Assembly: GCA_004556005.1 (NCBI GenBank) | Contig: SFJA01000058.1 | Location: 1-11,546, forward strand | Source: Bacteroidales bacterium | GTDB taxonomy: Bacteria; Bacteroidota; Bacteroidia; Bacteroidales; UBA932 | DNA: 11,546 nucleotides | Direction: 5' to 3' | Shown here: positions 5,680 through 11,546 of the stretch, piece after piece | Layout: the number at the start of each line of letters is the position of its first letter | Numbering within the stretch: position 1 is the first letter of the stretch | Notes under the pieces: generated by a model | The model's database searches: none | The model's input: only the letters and a program-made list of their open reading frames with translations | What the model was told of the DNA's origin: nothing | Position numbers and translations under genes: made by a program

Positions 5680-8466
5680 ATGAAAATTTCAAAATCATTT
5701 GCAGTCGGCCTTTCCGCGCTGGTTCTTCTCACCGCTTGTGACATAGAGAAGCCATACGAGGGAATTTCCGGTATTGACAAGAACAAGGCAAGGCCGATGA
5801 GTGTGACGCTTGACGAGGACAATCTTTCCTCGACAGGCATTTCCATCTATTGGGACGCTGCTGCCGCTGTTGAGGCGGGCGCCCTTTCCTTCACCGCCCA
5901 GCTCGTCACCGAGTATGGCGGAGCTGGTGACAACTACAATTCAAAGGTTTCCGTTACCATCGAGGCGACCGATGAGGTGGGCAACTACAATGACGCCGCC
6001 ACATTCAACAAACTCACCAAAGGCGACCGCTACTATGTCAGGGTTCGCGCCAACTACGGTTATTCCGTATGGTCGGATTGGGAGTATCTCTGCAAAAATG
6101 GTGAGCCGGTGATGTATTCCGTGGGAATGGGTTATGTTTACGGCGAATTTTCAGCGCCGAATGAGTTTTTGGCTGCCGCTCGCACCTATGCTTCGATCAA
6201 GACCTCATGGGCCGTAGTCGGCCCTGCTGACGGATATGAAGTTTCTTACAAGGAAAGTTCTGCATCAGAATGGACTCTCGCCGGCAAGCCGGAACAGGCC
6301 GGTCTGACAACAGAGACATCATTTGTTGTCAAGGGCCTTGTCGAGGAAACCTCCTATGATGTGCGTGTCAGGGCATACAGGAGTGTTGTTGTCGATGAAG
6401 AGAGTGGGACAAAGGAAATTGAATGGAGCGAATACTCCGTAGCTTCAGAAATTGTTACTCCTTTCAAGCCTGATTTCAATCCGGAAATCAGTGACGAGGA
6501 ACAGTTCCAGCGCTTCATCGAGGAGATTGCGGCACAGTCCGGTACCAGCGATGTCTTTACGCTGAAGAATGACATCGATCTCTCCGGAGTTGAATTCTCG
6601 GAGTTCCCTGAAGAGTTCAACGGCAAGTTTGACGGACAGGGCTTTAAGCTTAAGAACCTCGTTCTTGACGGCAAGAGCCTCTTCTGTAGTTCCGAAGGCG
6701 AAATCTGCAATCTGGTGTTTGACAAGTCCTGCCAGTTCTCCAATCCGTCCGGAACCTGGGGCGCGCTCGTGGCTGTGAATAAGGGTATAGTTTCCAATTG
6801 TGTTAACAATGCAGATGTCAATTTCTCTGCATACGGTAAAGATACCGAGGTAGGATGTCTTGTCGGCCGCACTACGGGCGAGGTTACCGATTGCGTCAAC
6901 AACGGAAATCTTCTGTTCAAGGGTTCTGACGTACAGGCAAATTGCAGCTTCGGCGGTGTTGTCGGAATCATGTCCGGTTCTGAGGACCAGGTCCTTGTCA
7001 GCAGATGTGTCAATAATGGAGACATAATCTTTGAGAATACTTCCCAAAGCATGAATATCTATATCGGTGGTGTTATCGGCGGTACCCCTCAGACCGCGTT
7101 CAAGAGTTCTGCTCCGAAGAACTACGGAACCATAGCGGACTGCGAGAATAACGGAACCGTCAGCCTTAAGTGGTCTGTTTCTGCAAATGGCTCGTATTGT
7201 GATGTCGCCGGTGTGGCAGGATATGTTGAGGGATCTGTACTCTCTTGTACCAACAGGGGCGCTGTCTCCATCATTTCACCTAGCAATAATGCCGAAGCTT
7301 CCACCCGTCCTGCAGTCGCAGGTGTGGTTGCTGCCGTTCTCTATGACCTTAAGGGTTGCGTGAATGAAGGAAAGGTTTATGCCGAGGGCTGCTATGCTGC
7401 CGGCACCGCGGGCAATCAGGGTGCCATGGGCACCCATCAGCCTTGCTTTGCAGGTGTTGCCGGAGCTGTTGGAACTGACAACGACAAGCACCCCGACATC
7501 GTTGGAGAGGTTGTCGGCAATACGAACAAGGGCGTGGTAGAAACCGTGGCTATTCAGAAATCAGGCGCCAAAACCGAGTATTATGCCGGTGGTGTTTTCG
7601 CTTACTCCCACTCTCCTTTGGAAGGGTGCCGTAACGAGGGTGAACTGAAGTTCGCTCACGCATCCAGAAAGCAGAGGCTGGGTGGCGTTGTAGGTGCTCC
7701 CTACAAGGACATTACCTCTTGCAGCAATGCCGGCAAACTTACATTCGATGCGAAGGCAGGAGAGACCGGACGTGATAAAACCGGTTACGCAGCATATCAG
7801 AATTATATCGGTGGTATTGTCGGTATGCCTATGGTAACCATCAAGATCAAAGGCTGTTATAATACCGGTGCCATAGAGTTCAAGAACGGCTGGGCAGGTG
7901 GCGTTCTCAACTATGTGGGCGGTATCAACGGCAGCTATAATAAATCTCAGACAATGGAAGACTGCCATAACTATGGTCCAATCACCGTGACATCTTCCGA
8001 AGGCGTTTGCCTTTGCGTAGGTGGTGTATCGGGCGCTTTCAACGGTGTTATGACGGGATGCTCCAGCGAGTCGGATATCTCTGTTACAACCGGCACTCCA
8101 GCTGCTGGCAAGGAACACGAGGTCGGCGGTCTTGTAGGTTACACCAACGCAGATATTTACAACTGTACCGTTTCCGGTACCGTTACCAATAACGTTTCCG
8201 GAACCTATGTCGGCGGCCTGCTCGGAGGTTTCGGCGCAAACAACAGGCAGCTTGACGGCTGTACCATTAACACTACCGTAAGCGGAGAAGCTACTGCCGG
8301 TTCTATTCTGGGTCAGTTCAGAGGAGATGATCCTAAGAAAGAACCTGTTGTGACCACTCTGTATTACAGCAACATTGTTATTTCTCCGGCTTGCTCAGGT
8401 CTCCCAATTTGCGGCAATCTTCGTAATGATTATATCGTAGAGGGTACGATTCCTGCTGCAGAATAG
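5680..8466 (+). CDS. Surface lipoprotein with two FN3-like domains and a GLUG-type beta-helix
   Basis: A 928-residue predicted lipoprotein: the signal peptide ends LTAC (Cys20), followed by DIEKP, so it is probably displayed on the cell surface. Two fibronectin-III-like domains follow, at about 36-140 (strand YYVRVRANYG near 118) and 155-265 (YDVRVRAYRS near 226). Then comes the entry to a right-handed beta-helix, with NDIDLSG near 297 and FDGQGF at 318, and rungs to about 890 pairing GGVVG/GGLVG turns with Cys-Asn-x-Gly turns. This pattern resembles GLUG-motif proteins of gut Bacteroidota. No catalytic residues of polysaccharide lyases are evident, so binding or adhesion is more likely than catalysis; that is inference. 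The gene diverges from the SusC/D operon and ends at a strong terminator, so it is a one-gene unit. I chose the ATG at 5680 because it begins the signal peptide; a TTG 24 bases earlier is rejected. Confidence 0.85.
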   Translation: MKISKSFAVGLSALVLLTACDIEKPYEGISGIDKNKARPMSVTLDEDNLSSTGISIYWDAAAAVEAGALSFTAQLVTEYGGAGDNYNSKVSVTIEATDEVGNYNDAATFNKLTKGDRYYVRVRANYGYSVWSDWEYLCKNGEPVMYSVGMGYVYGEFSAPNEFLAAARTYASIKTSWAVVGPADGYEVSYKESSASEWTLAGKPEQAGLTTETSFVVKGLVEETSYDVRVRAYRSVVVDEESGTKEIEWSEYSVASEIVTPFKPDFNPEISDEEQFQRFIEEIAAQSGTSDVFTLKNDIDLSGVEFSEFPEEFNGKFDGQGFKLKNLVLDGKSLFCSSEGEICNLVFDKSCQFSNPSGTWGALVAVNKGIVSNCVNNADVNFSAYGKDTEVGCLVGRTTGEVTDCVNNGNLLFKGSDVQANCSFGGVVGIMSGSEDQVLVSRCVNNGDIIFENTSQSMNIYIGGVIGGTPQTAFKSSAPKNYGTIADCENNGTVSLKWSVSANGSYCDVAGVAGYVEGSVLSCTNRGAVSIISPSNNAEASTRPAVAGVVAAVLYDLKGCVNEGKVYAEGCYAAGTAGNQGAMGTHQPCFAGVAGAVGTDNDKHPDIVGEVVGNTNKGVVETVAIQKSGAKTEYYAGGVFAYSHSPLEGCRNEGELKFAHASRKQRLGGVVGAPYKDITSCSNAGKLTFDAKAGETGRDKTGYAAYQNYIGGIVGMPMVTIKIKGCYNTGAIEFKNGWAGGVLNYVGGINGSYNKSQTMEDCHNYGPITVTSSEGVCLCVGGVSGAFNGVMTGCSSESDISVTTGTPAAGKEHEVGGLVGYTNADIYNCTVSGTVTNNVSGTYVGGLLGGFGANNRQLDGCTINTTVSGEATAGSILGQFRGDDPKKEPVVTTLYYSNIVISPACSGLPICGNLRNDYIVEGTIPAAE
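6799..8280 (+). repeat. Degenerate protein repeats: about fourteen beta-helix rungs
   Basis: Within the lipoprotein, a turn of the form C-x-N-x-G (for example CVNNGNL, CENNGTV, CYNTGAI) recurs at residues 374, 405, 443, 488, 523, 560, 614, 650, 681, 726, 762, 794, 829 and 861. Spacings are 31-54 residues, most often 31-38. Copy 614 has Asn instead of Cys, and the last three copies lose the Asn-Gly. Most rungs are preceded by a GG-hydrophobic-hydrophobic-G turn. The repeats are diverged at the DNA level, so they look old rather than recently duplicated. Confidence 0.75.
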
Positions 8467-8488
8467 CAATTGTATTCAGATTTTTCCG

Positions 8489-8524
8489 GAGGGGTCGGCA
8501 TCAGCCGATCCCTCTTTTGTTTTT
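8489..8524 (+). terminator. Intrinsic terminator after the lipoprotein gene
   Basis: GAGGGGTCGGC (8489-8499) pairs with GCCGATCCCTC (8504-8514) over 11 base pairs, including one G-U pair, with an ATCA loop. The T-rich tract TTTTGTTTTT (8515-8524) follows. It sits 22 bases after the stop at 8466. The tract faces only the plus direction, so it ends the lipoprotein transcript before thrS. Confidence 0.9.
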
Positions 8525-8545
8525 ATATAATAATATGTATCTTTG
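8516..8545 (+). promoter_or_regulatory. Promoter of the thrS-infC-rpmI-rplT operon
   Basis: TATCTTTG at 8538-8545 matches the TAnnTTTG consensus exactly, and TTTG at 8516-8519 lies 18 bases upstream, about one base short of the usual spacing. Transcription would start near 8552, giving an 18-base leader with no room for a T-box or other attenuator. The -33 element lies inside the T-tract of the upstream terminator. Confidence 0.65.
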
Positions 8546-8569
8546 CAGGCTAAAACAATTGAACGAATA

Positions 8570-10528
8570 ATGATACAGATTACATTTCCTGACGGCAGCG
8601 TCAAGAGTTTCGAGGCAGGGGTAACTGCCTATGACATAGCGATGAGCATAAGCCCGAGACTTGCGGGTGACGTGCTTGCGGCAACCGTGATACCTGCATC
8701 TGACGCTACAGGGAAGGGGACAATATACGATCTTACTCGTCCCATTGACGAGGATGCATCGATCAGACTCCACAAATGGGAGGATCCGGAGGCGAAGAAG
8801 GTGTTCTGGCACTCGTCCTCACACCTTATGGCCGAGGCTCTCGAGGCCCTCTATCCGGGCATCAAGTTCGGAATCGGTCCTGCAATCGAGAACGGCTTCT
8901 ATTATGATGTCGATTTCGGTGGACACCAGCTCACCGAGTCGGAACTGAAGGCCATCGAGGACAAGATGCTGGAACTGGCCCGCAGGAAGGAGAGCTTTGT
9001 GCGCACCGAGGTCAGCAAGGAGGATGCGCTCAGGAATTTTACCGAGAAGGGCGATGAGTACAAGTGCGAGCTTATAGGTGAACTAGAGGACGGCACCATC
9101 ACTTTCTATCAGAATGGAGATTTCACCGACCTGTGCCGTGGTCCTCATTTGAAGGACACTTCCGTAATAAAGGCCGTCAAGCTGCTTTCCATAGCCGCTG
9201 CCTACTGGAGAGGCGATGAGAAGCGTCACATGCTCACCCGAATCTACGGCATCAGTTTCCCTAAGAAGTCGATGTTGGACGAGTACCTCGCTATGCTTGA
9301 GGAGGCCAAGAAGCGTGACCATCGCAAGATAGGCAAGGAAATGGAGCTCTTCACTTTCTCCCAGAAGGTGGGAGCCGGACTTCCTCTGTGGCTTCCGAAG
9401 GGAGCGGACCTGCGTTTCCGCCTGGAGCTCTTCCTCAGGAAAATCCAGCAGAAATACGGTTACCTTCCTGTGGTCACCCCGCACATAGGCAACAAGGAGC
9501 TTTATGTGACTTCCGGCCACTGGGAGCACTACGGCAGCGATTCCTTCCGTCCTATCACCACTCCTCAGGAGGGCGAGGAATACCTGCTCAAGCCTATGAA
9601 CTGCCCTCACCACTGTGAGATTTACCGCAGCAAGCCGCGTTCCTACAAGGACCTGCCTATACGTCTGGCAGAATTCGGAACCGTTTACCGTTACGAGCAG
9701 AGCGGCGAGCTGCACGGCCTTACCAGGGTGCGCAGCTTCACCCAGGACGACGCCCATCTCTTCGTGCGTCCGGACCAGATCAAGGAGGAGTTCGAGAAGG
9801 TCATCGACATCATACTCTATGTCTTCAAGACCCTCGATTTCAAGAATTTCAAGGCTCAGGTTTCATTGCGCGATCCTGAGAACAAGACCAAGTACATAGG
9901 CTCGGACGAGAACTGGGCCAAGGCGGAGGCCGCCATCCAGGAGGCTGCCGCGGAAAAGGGGTTGCCGACCGTCGTGGAGACAGGCGAGGCCGCCTTCTAC
10001 GGACCTAAGCTCGACTTTATGGTGAAGGATGCGCTCGGAAGGGAGTGGCAGCTCGGAACCATACAGGTGGACTACAACCTGCCGGAGCGCTTCGGGCTCG
10101 AGTACATAGGCAGTGACGGACAGAAGCACAGACCGGTGATGATCCATCGCGCCCCGTTCGGTTCGCTGGAGCGTTTCGTGGCCGTGCTGCTGGAGCACAC
10201 CGCCGGAAAACTCCCTCTCTGGCTGACTCCGGATCAGGTGAATATCGTCCCTGTGAGTGAAAAATTCTCGGATTATGCAAAAAAAGTTTGCGAATTCTTG
10301 AATAATTACGAAATTCGCGCCTCTGTTGACGACAGAAACGAAACACTGGGCAAGAGGATCCGCGAGAGCGAACTCAAGAGGATACCTTTCCTGGTTATTG
10401 TGGGTGAGAAGGAAGAGAGCGAGGGCAGTGTTTCCGTTCGCCGTCAGGGAGGAATTGACCAAGGCTCGATGCCACTGAAGGATTTCGCCGAACTCGTTGC
10501 GGGTGAGGTGAAAGCCCAGTTGGCTTAG
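8570..10528 (+). CDS. thrS: Threonyl-tRNA synthetase
   Basis: The 652-residue enzyme charges tRNA-Thr with threonine in the cytoplasm and edits mischarged serine (E. coli ThrRS has 642 residues). Domains in order: TGS at about 1-65; the editing domain with HSSSH (His81, His85) and CRGPH (Cys189, His193), the expected metal-dependent editing residues; the class II catalytic core with Zn ligands Cys345 (MNCPHHCEIY), His396 (DDAHLF) and His526 (MIHRAPFG), motif 2 around TVYRYEQSGELHGLTRVRSF and motif 3 GSLERF; and an anticodon-binding domain from about 555 (VNIVPVSEKF). All key residues are present. I start at the ATG at 8570 because the TGS domain begins there; an upstream TTG lies within the promoter -7 box. 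It is first in the operon with infC, 45 bases before the infC start codon. Confidence 0.97.
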   Translation: MIQITFPDGSVKSFEAGVTAYDIAMSISPRLAGDVLAATVIPASDATGKGTIYDLTRPIDEDASIRLHKWEDPEAKKVFWHSSSHLMAEALEALYPGIKFGIGPAIENGFYYDVDFGGHQLTESELKAIEDKMLELARRKESFVRTEVSKEDALRNFTEKGDEYKCELIGELEDGTITFYQNGDFTDLCRGPHLKDTSVIKAVKLLSIAAAYWRGDEKRHMLTRIYGISFPKKSMLDEYLAMLEEAKKRDHRKIGKEMELFTFSQKVGAGLPLWLPKGADLRFRLELFLRKIQQKYGYLPVVTPHIGNKELYVTSGHWEHYGSDSFRPITTPQEGEEYLLKPMNCPHHCEIYRSKPRSYKDLPIRLAEFGTVYRYEQSGELHGLTRVRSFTQDDAHLFVRPDQIKEEFEKVIDIILYVFKTLDFKNFKAQVSLRDPENKTKYIGSDENWAKAEAAIQEAAAEKGLPTVVETGEAAFYGPKLDFMVKDALGREWQLGTIQVDYNLPERFGLEYIGSDGQKHRPVMIHRAPFGSLERFVAVLLEHTAGKLPLWLTPDQVNIVPVSEKFSDYAKKVCEFLNNYEIRASVDDRNETLGKRIRESELKRIPFLVIVGEKEESEGSVSVRRQGGIDQGSMPLKDFAELVAGEVKAQLA

Positions 10529-10560
10529 GCATATATATTATTGTTATACCATTATTTATT

Positions 10561-10576
10561 AGGAGGAAAAACTATC
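10561..10576 (+). promoter_or_regulatory. Strong Shine-Dalgarno and AUC start of infC
   Basis: A perfect AGGAGG (10561-10566) stands 7 bases before an in-frame ATC (10574-10576). Other genes in the window lack such a site, so it stands out and fixes the infC start. Strong Shine-Dalgarno plus a rare AUU/AUC/AUA start is the arrangement by which IF3 represses its own synthesis in other bacteria. Confidence 0.75.
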
Positions 10577-11185
10577 GCAGCACCATTTAAACCATCTGCC
10601 CCACGTCCGAGGCCGGCAATGGGAGCAGGACGTCCGAACCCTAACGGTCAGAGACCCGGGGGAAAGAAGGACGACGACGGATTGAGAATCAACGAAGAGA
10701 TCACCGCATCTCAGCTTCGCCTTGTTGGAGACAACATCCCCGAGCCGGGCGTCTATAGCCGTTCGGCGGCACTGAGGATGGCGGAGGAACTTGAACTCGA
10801 TCTGGTAGAGATTTCTGCGAAGGCGGATCCTCCGGTTTGCAAGATTCTCGACTACCAGAAGTACCTCTACCAGCAGAAGAAGAAGGCCAAGGAAATGAAG
10901 GCCAATGCTTCCAAGGTGGTAATCAAGGAGATACGTTTCGGGCCGAACACAGACGAGCACGACTTCCAGTTCAAGCTCAAGCACGCGAAGGAGTTCCTTC
11001 AGGAAGGTTCGAAGGTGAAGTCTTCAGTCTTTTTCAGAGGTCGTTCCATCGTGTATGCAGACCAGGGAGAGAAACTCCTCCTGCGTTTCGCCCTCGAACT
11101 TGAAGATTGCGGAAGAGCGGAGCAGATGCCTAAGCTCGAAGGCAAGAGGATGATAATGATGATTGCGCCAATAAAGAAAAAGTGA
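10574..11185 (+). CDS. infC: Translation initiation factor IF-3
   Basis: IF3 binds the 30S subunit, keeps it apart from 50S and proofreads start codon and initiator tRNA. With the ATC start the product has 203 residues. A basic, Pro/Gly-rich, probably disordered N-terminal tail of about 36 residues precedes the N domain (LRINEEI at 37-43, then the block containing LDLVEIS and PPVCKILDY). A lysine-rich linker helix (YQQKKKAKEMK) follows, then the C domain with KEIRFGPNTDEHDFQFKLKH, FFRGR and the LEGKRM block, ending IKKK. The tail makes it longer than the roughly 180 residues of E. coli IF3. Alternatives are TTG at 10541 (no ribosome site) and ATG at 10619, codon 16, behind a weaker GAGG. It has no own promoter visible in the 45-base gap after thrS and should be co-transcribed. 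Confidence 0.95.
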   Translation: MAAPFKPSAPRPRPAMGAGRPNPNGQRPGGKKDDDGLRINEEITASQLRLVGDNIPEPGVYSRSAALRMAEELELDLVEISAKADPPVCKILDYQKYLYQQKKKAKEMKANASKVVIKEIRFGPNTDEHDFQFKLKHAKEFLQEGSKVKSSVFFRGRSIVYADQGEKLLLRFALELEDCGRAEQMPKLEGKRMIMMIAPIKKK

Positions 11186-11200
11186 TCCGCAGGTGCGGAT
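11185..11200 (+). promoter_or_regulatory. Hairpin overlapping the infC stop codon
   Basis: ATCCGC (11185-11190) pairs with GCGGAT (11195-11200) around an AGGT loop; the first base belongs to the infC TGA. No T-tract follows, so it is unlikely to terminate transcription. It could stabilise mRNA ends or contribute to ribosomal-protein feedback ahead of rpmI; that is a guess. The rest of the 48-base gap to rpmI is AT-rich without a recognisable site. Confidence 0.45.
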
Positions 11201-11233
11201 TTCAGTCAATAATTAACATAAAATTTTTTCACA

Positions 11234-11428
11234 ATGCCAAAGATTAAGTCCATCTCCGGTGCCAAAAAGCGTTTCACGCTTACCGGAACGGGAAAAGTGA
11301 AGAGAAAACACGCTTATCACAGCCACATTCTCACCAAGAAGACCAAGAAGCAGAAAAGAAATCTTGACCACTTCACTACCGTAGCAAGGGTAGATGAGAA
11401 GAGAGTCAAAGCTTTGTTGGCCATGTAA
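11234..11428 (+). CDS. rpmI: 50S ribosomal protein L35
   Basis: A 64-residue, strongly basic protein of the large ribosomal subunit. The N-terminus MPKIKSISGAKKRFTLTGTG, the following basic KVKRKHAYHSHILTKKTKKQ segment and the terminal VDEKRVKALLAM are typical of L35, and the length is normal for the family. It lies between infC and rplT, the conserved order in most bacteria. No Shine-Dalgarno is visible; the upstream sequence AAAATTTTTTCACA is AT-rich, as common for Bacteroidota starts. Confidence 0.97.
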   Translation: MPKIKSISGAKKRFTLTGTGKVKRKHAYHSHILTKKTKKQKRNLDHFTTVARVDEKRVKALLAM

Positions 11429-11473
11429 TCAAGCCGATTACGAAGAAAAATTCATTAATGTTTAATTTGGAAT

Positions 11474-11512
11474 GCAGTTGACAAGCTCCTCCGCTTATGA
11501 GGACACTGCCTC
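11474..11512 (+). promoter_or_regulatory. Possible RNA switch in the rplT leader
   Basis: The 102-base gap between rpmI and rplT contains an outer stem GCAGT (11474-11478) with ACTGC (11505-11509) and an inner stem TCCTC (11487-11491) with GAGGA (11499-11503) and a 7-base loop. The GAGG at 11499-11502 can instead pair with CCTC at 11509-11512, which breaks both first stems. L20 represses this operon through mRNA structures in E. coli and Bacillus, so a similar role is conceivable, but I cannot match the known L20 site by eye. Confidence 0.35.
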
Positions 11513-11530
11513 CATCAAAAGAAAAGATTT

Positions 11531-11546
11531 ATGCCAAGAAGTGTAA
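11531..11546 (+). CDS. rplT: 50S ribosomal protein L20, first codons (partial)
   Basis: Only five full codons are present (MPRSV) before the window ends. MPRSVN is the near-universal start of L20, a 23S rRNA-binding assembly protein, and the position right after rpmI is the conserved one. L20 is also the known feedback repressor of this operon in E. coli and Bacillus. The upstream sequence AAAAGAAAAGATTT is purine-rich but not a clear Shine-Dalgarno. Confidence 0.85.

Noticed and set aside
7561..8118. Minus-strand open frame opposite the beta-helix repeats
   Set aside because: Its length follows from the Gly/Cys/Asn-rich codons of the real gene; no independent coding signal.
8543..8569. TTG start of thrS
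   Set aside because: The codon lies inside the promoter -7 element, upstream of the expected transcription start, and the TGS domain begins at the ATG at 8570.

Overview
The window comes from a Bacteroidota chromosome, most probably order Bacteroidales. The evidence is an adjacent SusC/SusD pair, lipoproteins with acidic residues after the lipobox cysteine, promoters of the TTTG / TAnnTTTG type peculiar to this phylum, and start codons mostly without a Shine-Dalgarno sequence. Base composition is near 50% GC with AT-rich intergenic spacers. I cannot place it to genus; a Rikenellaceae-like or other mid-GC Bacteroidales would fit.

Left part (1-5412, minus strand): an outer-membrane nutrient-uptake operon read leftwards. 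It holds a SusC-like TonB-dependent transporter, then a SusD-like surface lipoprotein 12 bases later, then the first 16 codons of a third exported protein 9 bases after that, cut by the window edge. No glycoside hydrolase, sulfatase, peptidase or regulator is visible, so the substrate cannot be named.

Centre (5413-8524): a 267-base divergent spacer with two back-to-back Bacteroidota-type promoters whose -33 elements almost touch. The rightward one drives, through a roughly 100-base leader with predicted hairpins, a 928-residue lipoprotein. That protein has two fibronectin-type-III-like domains and a long GLUG-type beta-helix of about fourteen Cys-Asn-x-Gly rungs. It is probably a surface adhesin or glycan-binding partner of the SusC/D system. 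A strong intrinsic terminator closes this unit.

Right part (8516-11546, plus strand): the conserved translation operon thrS-infC-rpmI-rplT (threonyl-tRNA synthetase, initiation factor IF3, ribosomal proteins L35 and L20, the last cut after five codons). The thrS promoter starts inside the T-tract of the preceding terminator. infC appears to start at an AUC codon behind a perfect AGGAGG, which suggests the classical IF3 start-codon autoregulation. Possible RNA structures lie between infC and rpmI and between rpmI and rplT.

I see no CRISPR array, tRNA, rRNA, insertion sequence or phage gene. The most interesting points are the infC start, the paired divergent promoters with the structured leader, the beta-helix lipoprotein, and the switch-like pairing ahead of rplT.
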